From JAEUMY01 sp031394355 (lineage in GTDB: Bacteria; Pseudomonadota; Gammaproteobacteria; Burkholderiales; Usitatibacteraceae): a stretch of 41,975 nt of DNA. Of this stretch, positions 1 to 6,894 are shown piece after piece. The notes under the pieces are model-generated. The model was not told where the DNA came from. It saw only the letters and a program-made list of their open reading frames with translations, and searched no databases. How positions within the stretch are numbered: the stretch's first letter is position 1; the number at the start of each line of letters is the position of its first letter. The DNA is taken from assembly GCA_031394355.1 (NCBI GenBank), contig JANNSU010000048.1, positions 1 to 41,975 of the forward strand, written 5' to 3'. The position numbers were made by a program, and so were the translations under genes.

Positions 1-246
1 CACTCCGTGTTGTTCCAGCCACCGGCGAACACTCGCCACTGCGCCCTTGTCGGTGCGGGGAGAGGGATGCGGCCGATGGAACACCCGCACCTCGTTGAAG
101 AGCACCACCGCGACACGGCTGCCTTCCCGCTCGCTGACTTCCGCGCCAAGACTCTTGAACAGCGCATCAATGTCCCGCCAGGCGATGTTCGCGCTGGTTG
201 GATGGGCAAACACCGCTTGAAGGGTCTTCTGGTGTGTGCGCTTCAT
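1..246 (-). CDS. hicA: HicA-like toxin, partial at the window edge
   Basis: The reading frame begins at ATG 246 on the minus strand and runs off the left edge after 82 residues with no stop. The protein starts MKRTHQKTLQAVFAHP and carries SANIAWRDIDALFKSLGAE, then the FHRPHP and TDKGAV segments typical of HicA mRNA interferases. The conserved His lies in the FHRPHP block. HicA toxins are small double-stranded-RNA-binding-like ribonucleases neutralised by HicB, whose gene normally follows; it would lie outside this window. A perfect inverted repeat sits just upstream at 254-274 and is the probable autoregulatory site. The family call rests on motif recognition. The absence of the partner from view is an edge effect, not evidence of an orphan toxin. 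Confidence 0.8.
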   Translation of the reverse strand, partial: MKRTHQKTLQAVFAHPTSANIAWRDIDALFKSLGAEVSEREGSRVAVVLFNEVRVFHRPHPSPRTDKGAVASVRRWLEQHGV

Positions 247-253
247 GGTTGAA

Positions 254-274
254 TGGTACCAGATATCGGTACCA
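254..274. promoter_or_regulatory. Inverted repeat upstream of hicA, probable TA operator
   Basis: TGGTACC at 254-260 and GGTACCA at 268-274 are perfect 7-base inverted arms around a 7-base spacer. They lie 8 bases upstream of the hicA start on the minus strand. Read on that strand, TGGTACCAT resembles an extended -10 element. Autoregulation by HicB binding to such a repeat is known for the family; its use here is inferred. Confidence 0.55.
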
Positions 275-510
275 CTACGGAAGTCATATGCTCACGCGGC
301 CCGGACGGCAAACCCATCAAAGTGAGCCCTGTCAAGGAAGGCGAAGTGATGAGCCCCGAGGAGTGCGCCACCCTCATCATGCGCGCCATGGAGAACCAGC
401 AGCGCGAGGGAGTGATGACGTTGAAGGGCAAGGTTGGAAAGTGGCTGAAGCTGATTGCGCCGGGTTTTGTGGATAAGTTAGCGCGGAAGGCTATTGAGCG
501 GGGGCGGTAA
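275..510 (+). pseudogene. 3'-terminal remnant of a short-chain dehydrogenase/reductase
   Basis: The open frame 253-510 encodes 85 residues. From about base 290 (GPDGKPIKVSPVKEGEVM) to the end (GKWLKLIAPGFVDKLARKAIERG) it reads like the last 70 or so residues of a classical SDR oxidoreductase of about 260 residues. The Rossmann GxxxGxG segment and the catalytic Ser-Tyr-Lys are missing, because the upstream DNA is now the divergent hicA promoter region. An in-frame TGA at 250-252 precedes the first ATG, so no longer version exists here. I infer that arrival of the hicA DNA, or a deletion, cut off the gene's 5' part. Expression of the remnant is unlikely to give an active enzyme. The exact junction, placed near 275-290, is uncertain. 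Confidence 0.6.
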
Positions 511-549
511 GAATTTCGTGTACCTCACCCCATGCAACAGTTTTGCTCA

Positions 550-1026
550 TTACTTATTTGCCACCCTACCAACATAAAGACTTGGAGAGGGACCAAGAAG
601 TTTGATCAATTGCTCCTTTCCGTGAATCACCTCGATCGCAAGAATGCGACCGGAGCGGCGATCCTCGTCAGCTGGTCGCAAAAAGCGGACAAGCTCTATT
701 CCCGACGCAACTCCTTGCCACCACGGGACCTCAAGTTTAGTTGCTACGTTGGACGCAACTACACGTCCATCGTCTGTACTGATGGTTGTCTTTACAGACA
801 ATGCAGAATGAAAGCTAGGCAGCGGATTTAATAGACCACCATCGGTTAGCAAGCCTGCGCCAAAAACCCCCCAACCCAAATTTTCAGGAAGCGGATGCGA
901 AAATACATCGTCCCTCTGCAGATCACATGACAGAAGAGTGCGCTTGGTGAAAGAAGACGTAGAACCAAACCAGCCCCAAAACGCACCAGAAAAGTGGGCA
1001 GTGAATTCTTCTTTGGTCATAGGCAC
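550..1026 (-). CDS. Hypothetical protein, no family recognised
   Basis: This is a 158-residue frame starting MPMTKEEFTAHFSGAFWGWFG. A purine-rich GGAAGAGG lies about 12 bases before the ATG and supports translation. I see no signal peptide, membrane helix or catalytic motif. The protein is aromatic-rich near the N terminus and mixed alpha/beta in character. The DNA from about 511 to 1080 is visibly less GC-rich than the genes to its right, which, next to a toxin gene and a gene remnant, suggests acquired DNA. A plus-strand frame at 532-831 overlaps it but has no better support. Function unknown. Confidence 0.4.
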   Translation of the reverse strand: MPMTKEEFTAHFSGAFWGWFGSTSSFTKRTLLSCDLQRDDVFSHPLPENLGWGVFGAGLLTDGGLLNPLPSFHSALSVKTTISTDDGRVVASNVATKLEVPWWQGVASGIELVRFLRPADEDRRSGRILAIEVIHGKEQLIKLLGPSPSLYVGRVANK

Positions 1027-1089
1027 ACCGCCTCTTCCGGGTTAACGATCTGGATAGCCGGCTGAATTTCGCTCAGAAAACACTTATTG

Positions 1090-2187
1090 CTACCCCTCAC
1101 CCAACATCGCCAATATTGCCAGCACAATCAGCACCCCCACCACCAGGAAGAAAATCTTCCATGCCGACTTCGGGCTCTCGCCCTGCACGGCGCCGTTCTG
1201 GCCATTGATCATGAAGCGATACACCTTGTCGCGATAGCGATAGGCGGATATCCACACGGGCACCAGCACGTGCTTGAAGGTGAGGTTGCTGTATTGGGTC
1301 TGCACGGAATTTACTTGCTGGCGATCGCCGCCGATGTCGCGTCGCACGCTTTGCACGATGCGCTCGTCGATGACGCCTTTCGCGACCTTGTAGCCGTCGG
1401 CGAGGCCCACCTGATAGGCCTCGGCCGTAAAGCCAGAAATGAACTCTTCGGTGAAGGGCACCAGAGTCTTGGTGTCGAAATGCGCAAAGTCGCCACCACC
1501 GAAGAACGACAGCTTTTTCATGGTTGGACTGGCAGACACGAGTACATCGTCGAACACGTTGTTCACCGCGCCTGAGACCGGCGTCCACTCGGTGCGCGTT
1601 TCCTGCCGCGTGGTGTTGTTGGAATCCTGCACAGTCACGGTGTAGTCGCGGCCGCGCTGACCCGAATATTCGCTGTACGTGTCGCAGTCGTAGGTCCAGT
1701 ACGGCAGATACACGCCGTGGATGCCGCCGTCACCTTTTGCGTAATCCTTCAGCTCGGATGGCGCGAGCCAGAGGCCGTTGAGCCATTTGCGGAAGGCGGC
1801 TTGCGCGTCGGGCTTTGATATCTGAAACGCGATGAGGGACTGGGGCTTGATGTGCCGCTGCGCGTAGCCCTTGGAGACGATGGGCGTCGCACAAAAATTG
1901 CAACGGCCGGCAAAGGTGTTGGCGGCCATATCCTGCTCTGCGCCGCAGTTGCTGCACTTGACCGCCACACTCTCGAACGTCTCTTGCTGGTCTTCCAGCG
2001 ACTTCAGGAACGTTTCAAGATCCTGCTCCTCGATGGCAGTGTCATTCTTCGCGATGTCATTGGCTGCGCCGCAGAACTCGCACTTGAGATGCTGCGTACC
2101 CGGTGAGAAGGAGAGCTTCGCGCCGCACGATGTACAGGGAAAGGTCTTGATGGTGGACTGCTGCTTCTGCGGGGCGGTGGCGTTCAT
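1090..2187 (-). CDS. Zinc-ribbon (TFIIB-type) membrane-anchored protein
   Basis: The protein has about 365 residues. Its N terminus carries a zinc ribbon with CTSCGAKL and CEFCGA pairs, and a second Cys-rich unit follows (CSNCGAEQD and CNFCATP). A long soluble domain comes next, and the last 30 residues form one hydrophobic helix ending LAILAMLGEG. Proteins of this build are sometimes mislabelled as helicase-like; there is no helicase motif here. They often neighbour SPFH proteins, as here (3700-4827), which suggests a shared membrane role. The start is uncertain: ATG 2187 and ATG 2205 both lack a good Shine-Dalgarno, and a REP-like repeat abuts the 5' end. A longer open frame to 2760 runs through the repeat and the acetyltransferase gene and is not real. 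A one-mismatch copy of the iterated palindrome lies at 1662-1673. Confidence 0.75.
   Translation of the reverse strand: MNATAPQKQQSTIKTFPCTSCGAKLSFSPGTQHLKCEFCGAANDIAKNDTAIEEQDLETFLKSLEDQQETFESVAVKCSNCGAEQDMAANTFAGRCNFCATPIVSKGYAQRHIKPQSLIAFQISKPDAQAAFRKWLNGLWLAPSELKDYAKGDGGIHGVYLPYWTYDCDTYSEYSGQRGRDYTVTVQDSNNTTRQETRTEWTPVSGAVNNVFDDVLVSASPTMKKLSFFGGGDFAHFDTKTLVPFTEEFISGFTAEAYQVGLADGYKVAKGVIDERIVQSVRRDIGGDRQQVNSVQTQYSNLTFKHVLVPVWISAYRYRDKVYRFMINGQNGAVQGESPKSAWKIFFLVVGVLIVLAILAMLGEG
1662..1673. repeat. Iterated palindrome, one mismatch
   Basis: CCGAATATTCGC differs from GCGAATATTCGC at the first base. It lies inside the zinc-ribbon gene, read as Ser-Glu-Tyr-Ser-Gly. Confidence 0.5.
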
Positions 2188-2211
2188 GAGATCAGCATGA
2201 GCCATTCCACC

Positions 2212-2294
2212 GTAGCCCGGATGCAGCATCGCGGAATCCGGGTCGCTCGCGTCGCCCACAAACCCCGGATTTCGCTCTGCTGCATCCGGGCTAC
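2212..2294. repeat. REP/BIME-like paired inverted element
   Basis: GTAGCCCGGATGCAGC at 2212 leads into a stem ending in AATCCGGG at 2242. An inverted partner at 2263-2294 ends GCATCCGGGCTAC. The GTAGCCCGGATG...AATCCGGG pattern is a familiar extragenic palindromic element of beta- and gammaproteobacteria. It fills the gap between the acetyltransferase and zinc-ribbon genes, both read leftward. Confidence 0.75.
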
Positions 2295-2332
2295 ACGCTG
2301 TTTCTGGGGCATGGTGGATTCCATTTCTGGCC

Positions 2333-2830
2333 TTACAGGGAGTGAATGCGTGCCATGGTGTGTGAGTCGGTGAATGCGCCATCGCGGAAGGCGAAGCGCT
2401 TGTGCGTGCCCTCGATCTCGAAGCCGAACTTGCGATACAGCGCGATGGCCGGCGCGTTGTCGACGTAGACAGTGAGCTCCAGTCGCTGGATCTGCATCCA
2501 GTTGTCGGCCAGATCGATGGCGGAAGCCATGAGAGCGGTACCCACGCCGCGCCGGGTGAAATCGTCATGCACGGCCATGCCGAGGCCATAAGCATGACGG
2601 CGGCGCAACTGCGCTGCGGCGGCATGCAGGCCAAGATTGCCAACAATGCGGCCATCGATAACGGCGACCAGCACCTTGTCCGTGTCCTTCTGATCCGCGA
2701 GCCGCTTCTTCCACATTTCCAGCGAAGGAAAAGGTAACTGCAGCGTGCCCGCCAGCGCACGCGGCTGGCTCATGACATCGCGCATGCCCTCGTAGTCGGG
2801 GGGCTCGGCGTGGCGGATGAGGAGTGTCAT
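2333..2830 (-). CDS. GNAT-family N-acetyltransferase (AatT/YhhY-like)
   Basis: This 165-residue single-domain GNAT protein starts MTLLIRHAEPPDYEGMRDV. The acetyl-CoA pyrophosphate-binding signature is seen as DDFTRRGVGTALM near residues 95-107, followed by LELTVYVDNAPAIALYRKFGFEIEG. The spacing and the order HAE.DYE, WKKRLAD, ELTVYVDNAPAI, YRKFGFEIEGT match Escherichia coli AatT (formerly YhhY), an amino-acid acetyltransferase, closely enough to suggest that subfamily; the substrate cannot be read from sequence. The start ATG overlaps the stop of the upstream gene (2827-3234) by four bases, so the two are probably translationally coupled. Confidence 0.9.
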   Translation of the reverse strand: MTLLIRHAEPPDYEGMRDVMSQPRALAGTLQLPFPSLEMWKKRLADQKDTDKVLVAVIDGRIVGNLGLHAAAAQLRRRHAYGLGMAVHDDFTRRGVGTALMASAIDLADNWMQIQRLELTVYVDNAPAIALYRKFGFEIEGTHKRFAFRDGAFTDSHTMARIHSL

Positions 2831-3234
2831 GCGCCGCGGCCTCCACGTTCGCGGTCAGTGGGAAACGCGCACTCGATCGCATTGCGTCCAGCAAGTTTGA
2901 CTTCTGGCGTACTCGGCAGCGGCAAGGCTCGCAGCGCCTCGAATACTTCTTGCGCCAATGGGCGTGGCGTCAGGCCGCACACATGCAGAAACGTCCTTTC
3001 GGGCTTGAGTGCAAGCAGCAAATCCTTGAGCGGCTGCATTTTGGGCAGGTAGACGGCCTCTACGCGAAAGCCGTCGGGCAGCACAAAAATGTCAATCTGC
3101 CGGGTTGTCGTGGCGCTCGACTCGGCGGGAAAGGAGGCAGCAAGTGCCATCCCCAATGCGACTGACCAGGTCCCTGAAAACCTGGTTATCCCTGTGAAAG
3201 GCAGATCGGGAGAACTAGTCACCCTTTTTCTCAC
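2827..3234 (-). CDS. Hypothetical protein coupled to the acetyltransferase
   Basis: The frame encodes up to 135 residues from GTG 3234, which would overlap the end of the DUF3144 gene by 20 bases. A later ATG at 3150 (MALAASFPAESSATTTRQIDIF) is an alternative start. The conserved-looking part is DIFVLPDGFRVEAVYLPKMQPLKDLLLALKPE, with one Cys in FLHVCGLTP. I do not recognise the family. Its stop overlaps the acetyltransferase start by four bases, which implies co-transcription and argues that the frame is real. Confidence 0.55.
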   Translation of the reverse strand: MRKRVTSSPDLPFTGITRFSGTWSVALGMALAASFPAESSATTTRQIDIFVLPDGFRVEAVYLPKMQPLKDLLLALKPERTFLHVCGLTPRPLAQEVFEALRALPLPSTPEVKLAGRNAIECAFPTDRERGGRGA

Positions 3235-3520
3235 TCGCGGGTCTCATGTATCTCTGAAAGTTGTTGATGTAGTTATCCATATTCTCTTCCAGCATTTTTC
3301 GGTACTCGCCCACAAAGTATTCAACCGTCTCAGCTCTTGATGCGGCCATTTCTTCACTGCTCTTCCAACCCGTGGCACTGACCCATGAGTTGAATCGGGC
3401 AGTGGCATACATCATCGAGGCACTCACCTTCCCCTTGTCAAGATTGCCGGACATCTGCTCGTTCGACAAGTCGATATGGGCATCTGCCCGTTCATAGAAT
3501 TGGTCGTCGGTTTGTGACAT
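3215..3520 (-). CDS. DUF3144 family protein
   Basis: The protein of about 101 residues starts MSQTDDQFYERADAHIDLSNEQ. I chose ATG 3520 because GGAAGGAG lies eight bases upstream; a longer frame reaches 3568 but has no such signal. DQFYERADAHI, KVSASMMYATARFNSW and MLEENMDNYINNFQRYM are the typical DUF3144 blocks. It is predicted to be small, acidic, helical and cytosolic, of unknown function. A degenerate half-copy of the iterated palindrome (TGCGAATATTG) lies upstream at about 3552-3562. It probably heads the three-gene transcript 3520 to 2333. Confidence 0.85.
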   Translation of the reverse strand: MSQTDDQFYERADAHIDLSNEQMSGNLDKGKVSASMMYATARFNSWVSATGWKSSEEMAASRAETVEYFVGEYRKMLEENMDNYINNFQRYMRPASEKKGD

Positions 3521-3650
3521 GTCACTCGCTCCTTCCGGCAATGGGCTGCATTGCGAATATTGTTTCATATCGCCAGGCGCGATCTGAGACTCCCTCCGGG
3601 GACCGCCTGCGGCGTCCAGCCAGCGTCCCCCGGACCCTGGCTAGTCGCAA

Positions 3651-3679
3651 TGAAAAAGGGCGGCCGCAAAGGCCGCCCT
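3651..3679 (-). terminator. Rho-independent terminator after the SPFH gene
   Basis: On the minus strand AGGGCGGCC, loop TTTGC and GGCCGCCCT form a perfect 9-base-pair stem followed by TTTTT. It begins 21 bases after the SPFH stop codon. Confidence 0.9.
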
Positions 3680-3699
3680 GGTTCTACTTCAATCGAGGT

Positions 3700-4827
3700 T
3701 CAAGCCCCCGGAATCGGCGGCGGCATGCTGGCGAAGAGCGCGGCCAGCTCGGGCACGCTGCCCGCTGCCGCCCACTGCGCCATACCAGCTTTCCAGACAA
3801 GCGTGTCGCGCTTCAACTGTCCACCTGCAGCCTGCGATTGCAGCGTCGCCATGTCGAACGGACCGACCTGCTGGCCGTTCAGCGCGACGTGGAAGGCGAT
3901 GGCACCCGGCAAGGGCGGCGGCGCTGCACCGACTGCGCCCATGCCACCAGCACCGGCCGTACCGAGCGAGGCACCCATGGCGTTCGCCATCATCCCGCCC
4001 ATGGCGACTCCGGCACCCAGACCCATGCCCACACCCGCGGCACCGCCGGGGTTCTGCGCGGCGTCCTTGATGGCACCTGCGGTTTCGTACGCGGCATAAG
4101 CCTGCAGGTTGCCGATGGCGGCGATGGCACCGCGCTTGTCGATGGCCTTCTCGACTTCTTCCGGCAGACCGATGTCTTGCACCTGCACTTCAACCAGCTC
4201 GATACCCATGCCCTCGAATTCAGGGTTGAGGCGCTCACGCAGCTTCGTGCCGAGTTCGGTGACTTTCGACTCTAGGTCGATGATGGACATGCCGAGTTCC
4301 GGCATGACTTCCTTGATGCGGCTGCCCAGCTTGCCGCGAAGGTTCTCGGAAATCCCGTCGGTGGTGAAATGGCCGTCCGTGCCGACGATGTCCTTGATGA
4401 AGGTCGCCGGATTGTTGATGCGAATGGCATAGATACCGAACGAGGTCACGCGCACAACGCCGAAATCCTTGTCGCGCATCGTCGCCGGGCCGGGCGTGCC
4501 CCACTTGAGATCGGTGAATTTGCGCGTGGAGACGAAGTAGACCTCAGCCTTGAAGGGTGACTCGAAGCCGTACTTCCAGCCCTTCAGCGTGGCAAGGATG
4601 GGCAGGTTCTGCGTGGTGAGCGTGTGCGTGCCAGGCTTGAACACGTCGGCGAGCTGGCCTTCATTGATGAAGACCGCCATCTGGCCCTCACGGACCACCA
4701 GCTTGGCACCGTACTTGATCTCGTTCTGATGCCGCTCGAAGCGGTAGGCAAGCGTGTTGGTTGAATCGTCCAGCCATTGGACGATATCAATGAGTTCGCC
4801 TTGAAGTTTCTTGACCCAATCGATCAT
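3700..4827 (-). CDS. SPFH-domain protein with C-terminal GYF_2-like domain
   Basis: The protein has 375 residues. ATG 4827 (MIDWVKKLQGELIDIVQW) is chosen because AAAGGAG lies eight bases upstream; a longer frame to 4968 is not needed. Residues about 20-250 match the SPFH 'virion core protein-like' (YdjI-type) family: EIKYGAKLVVREGQMAVFINEG, then LPEEVEKAIDKRGAIAAIG. A Gly/Ala/Met-rich linker (about 255-315) follows. The C terminus (about 320-370) contains VALNGQQVGPFDMATLQSQ and VWKAGMAQWAAA, as in GYF_2 domains that bind proline-rich peptides. SPFH proteins scaffold membrane microdomains. The zinc-ribbon gene nearby is a frequent companion. A strong terminator follows the gene. Confidence 0.9.
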   Translation of the reverse strand: MIDWVKKLQGELIDIVQWLDDSTNTLAYRFERHQNEIKYGAKLVVREGQMAVFINEGQLADVFKPGTHTLTTQNLPILATLKGWKYGFESPFKAEVYFVSTRKFTDLKWGTPGPATMRDKDFGVVRVTSFGIYAIRINNPATFIKDIVGTDGHFTTDGISENLRGKLGSRIKEVMPELGMSIIDLESKVTELGTKLRERLNPEFEGMGIELVEVQVQDIGLPEEVEKAIDKRGAIAAIGNLQAYAAYETAGAIKDAAQNPGGAAGVGMGLGAGVAMGGMMANAMGASLGTAGAGGMGAVGAAPPPLPGAIAFHVALNGQQVGPFDMATLQSQAAGGQLKRDTLVWKAGMAQWAAAGSVPELAALFASMPPPIPGA

Positions 4828-4980
4828 GTAGCGCTCCTTTCGCAGAGTCTTAACTACGGGCCACACGTGATCAACGCGATCAGCGCGGTCAGCCCTTGTT
4901 GAAGAGTGCACGGCTATACTGCCCGGCGGAGCTAAATTAGCACGTTTGGAACCGCCCATCACAACCATTCATCGCACCAT

Positions 4981-5793
4981 ATGACGATTCATCTCACGGC
5001 CATCCATATTTATCCCGTCAAGGCGCTTGGCGGCATTTCACTGAAGCAATCTGCCCTCACGGTGCGCGGCCTGGCCAATGACCGCCGCTTCCTGGTGGTG
5101 GACCCGGAGGGCGGCTTCCTCACTCAACGCGAATATTCGCAGATGGCGACGATCTGGGCGGACATCGAAGGCGACACCCTGACCCTAGCCGCCCCGGATC
5201 TCGACGCGGTGGAAGTCCCGACAATCCCTGCCAAACAGCCGACCCGCAAGGTGCGGGTGTGGAACAGCGTGGTTGACGCCCACCCCGTCTCGCCCGACGC
5301 AGACCGGTTCCTCTGCGATTACCTGAAAACCCCCTGCCAGCTCGTCTACATGCCTGACGACAGCGTGCGCGAGATCAACCCGGACCACGCGAGGGCCGGC
5401 GACATGGTGAGCTTCGCCGATGGTTATCCTTTCCTGCTGGCGTCCGAATCGTCGCTGGCCGAACTCAACCGCCGCATCCAGGCTAACGGCGGCCAGCCCG
5501 TGCCCATGAATCGCTTCCGGCCCAATCTGGTCATTGCGGGCGCCCCGGCAGATGCCGAGGTTGCGTGGAAGGAAGTCCGCATCGGCGAAGCGACGTTCCG
5601 CTTTGCGAAGCCCTGCACCCGCTGCCAGGTAACGACGACCGATCAAGCGTCAGGCGAGGTGCGCGGCCCCGAACCGCTGGCGACATTGGCCACCTATCGC
5701 GATACACCGAATGGCGTGATCTTCGGGCAGAACCTCATTGCCACCAAGCTTGCGAATATTCGCGTGGGGGATGAGGTCGAGCTACTGGCTTAG
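4981..5793 (+). CDS. MOSC-domain protein (YcbX-like)
   Basis: The protein has 270 residues. The N-terminal beta-barrel MOSC_N domain covers about 1-115 (IHIYPVKALGGISL, GLANDRRFLVVDPEGGFLTQRE). The MOSC domain covers about 120-268 and holds the conserved cysteine in FAKPCTRCQVTT and the NRFRPNLVI segment. MOSC proteins use a molybdenum cofactor bound through this cysteine; YcbX homologues reduce N-hydroxylated compounds. The gene is divergent from the SPFH gene and convergent with the methyltransferase at 5803. No clear Shine-Dalgarno precedes ATG 4981. Two exact copies of the iterated palindrome lie inside it, at 5129 and 5752. Confidence 0.9.
   Translation: MTIHLTAIHIYPVKALGGISLKQSALTVRGLANDRRFLVVDPEGGFLTQREYSQMATIWADIEGDTLTLAAPDLDAVEVPTIPAKQPTRKVRVWNSVVDAHPVSPDADRFLCDYLKTPCQLVYMPDDSVREINPDHARAGDMVSFADGYPFLLASESSLAELNRRIQANGGQPVPMNRFRPNLVIAGAPADAEVAWKEVRIGEATFRFAKPCTRCQVTTTDQASGEVRGPEPLATLATYRDTPNGVIFGQNLIATKLANIRVGDEVELLA
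5129..5140. repeat. Iterated palindrome GCGAATATTCGC, exact
   Basis: Exact 12-mer inside the MOSC gene, read in the frame giving Arg-Glu-Tyr-Ser. Confidence 0.9.
5752..5763. repeat. Iterated palindrome GCGAATATTCGC, exact
   Basis: Exact 12-mer near the 3' end of the MOSC gene, read as Ala-Asn-Ile-Arg. Confidence 0.9.
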
Positions 5794-5802
5794 TGGGCCG
5801 AC

Positions 5803-6546
5803 TTAGTTGGCCGAAGCAGGCTTTGACGCCACGGCCAGGACCGAGACGCCGAACGGAAACATGCCCGTCTGCGCAAGGCGTGTGTCCAATGCGAATATTC
5901 GCAAGAGCACCGCGTTGATCCAGGGCGAGTTCACCTCGCCTTCGCTGGCCAACGGCAGTTTCAGCCAGTCGATGACGCGGCGGGCCAACCAAATGGGCAC
6001 GAAGAGTAGCGAATTGAAGTAGAACGCCTTGCCCGGCGTCAGACCAGACTCTCGCACACGGTTCAGCAACTGGCCCTTGAGGTAACGGCGCTTGTGGTGT
6101 GCCACGCGGTCCTGCAAGCCACGGATCGACTCGAATGCAGGGACCGTGAGCAAGGCATGGCCACCGGGACGCAGCACGCGCGTGATCTCCCCTAGCGCGA
6201 TGTCGTCGCGATCCACATGCTCGATGATGTCGGTCGCCAGCACGAGATCAAAACTCGCATCCGGAAACGGCAACGCGCAGGCATCACCCTGATGCACCAT
6301 GCCCAGACCCTTTTCAGCGCACCAGCGAATGGCATCCTCACTCAAGTCCACGCCGGTGAAGTCGGTGAATCCCTGATCCCGCAGCATGCGCAGGTTGGTG
6401 CCCGTGCTGGTGCCGATGTCCAAAACGCGTGCGTTGGCATCCAATCCCAGCGATCTGATCATGCGCACTATCAGCGCACGACGCTCGACGAACCACCAGT
6501 GCGTGGCCTCAATCTCCGCCTCGACGGCATAGGTGGAGGTTTCCAT
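5803..6546 (-). CDS. Class I SAM-dependent methyltransferase
   Basis: The protein has 247 residues. Motif I is VLDIGTSTGTNLRML (about 41-55), motif II has VDLSEDAIRW, and the post-motifs are FDLVLATDIIEHVDRDD and ITRVLRPGGHALLTVPAFE, as in Methyltransf_11 enzymes. The C-terminal part has a hydrophobic stretch (FNSLLFVPIWLARRVIDWL) typical of methyltransferases acting on lipid-linked or glycan substrates near the membrane. It is the last gene of the operon 13410 to 5803, three bases after the SMR-like gene. The acceptor is unknown. An exact 14-mer palindrome lies within it at 5890-5903. Confidence 0.88.
   Translation of the reverse strand: METSTYAVEAEIEATHWWFVERRALIVRMIRSLGLDANARVLDIGTSTGTNLRMLRDQGFTDFTGVDLSEDAIRWCAEKGLGMVHQGDACALPFPDASFDLVLATDIIEHVDRDDIALGEITRVLRPGGHALLTVPAFESIRGLQDRVAHHKRRYLKGQLLNRVRESGLTPGKAFYFNSLLFVPIWLARRVIDWLKLPLASEGEVNSPWINAVLLRIFALDTRLAQTGMFPFGVSVLAVASKPASAN
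5891..5902. repeat. Iterated palindrome, exact, full 14-mer
   Basis: TGCGAATATTCGCA spans 5890-5903 inside the methyltransferase gene, read as Arg-Ile-Phe-Ala on the minus strand. Confidence 0.9.
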
Positions 6547-6549
6547 CGT

Positions 6550-6894
6550 TCAGCGAGTACTCCAGCCGACGACGACGATGCCAATGGCGATCAACCCCAT
6601 GCCGATCCATCGCGTTGTGCCGATGGGCTCGCCCAGCACCAGCGCGGAGGCCAGGATCACGCCGGCGAACTGCGCCGTCAGCAATGACTGCGCCACGTTC
6701 AGCGGCAACCACTGCAGCACCCATGCATACAGCACAGCAGCCACACCCCAGCAGGAAAATCCTGCCAGCCCGTGCCAGCCCACTATGCCGAAGACGAACC
6801 GCTCGGACGCGGGTTGTGTCGCCCCGATTTTCAACAGGAGATTGGCGGCGATGGTGCACAGGACAATGCCAACAATACTGAGTGTGGTTTTCAT
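6550..6894 (-). CDS. Small four-helix SMR/EamA-like membrane protein (ArnE-like)
   Basis: The protein of 114 residues has four predicted transmembrane helices: about 5-25, 35-58, 65-85 and 92-111. Seen motifs are AANLLLKIGA in helix 1, VLYAWVLQWLPLNVAQSL and the closing LGEPIGTTRWIGMGLIAIGIVVVG, as in the SMR/ArnE branch of the drug/metabolite transporter superfamily. ArnE/ArnF proteins move undecaprenyl-phosphate aminoarabinose across the inner membrane. Next to a GT2 polyprenyl-phosphate-type transferase, a role as flippase subunit for a lipid-linked sugar is a reasonable inference. The start overlaps the preceding methyltransferase stop by four bases. A cationic-drug exporter is the alternative. 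Confidence 0.8.
   Translation of the reverse strand: MKTTLSIVGIVLCTIAANLLLKIGATQPASERFVFGIVGWHGLAGFSCWGVAAVLYAWVLQWLPLNVAQSLLTAQFAGVILASALVLGEPIGTTRWIGMGLIAIGIVVVGWSTR

Noticed and set aside
1110..1121. GCCAATATTGCC near the start of the zinc-ribbon gene's 3' end
   Set aside because: It shares only the AATATT core with the iterated palindrome and differs at the flanking C/G positions.
2188..2760. N-terminal extension of the zinc-ribbon protein to 556 residues
   Set aside because: The extension would be encoded by the REP-like element and another frame of the acetyltransferase gene and is Arg/Ser/Cys-rich nonsense.
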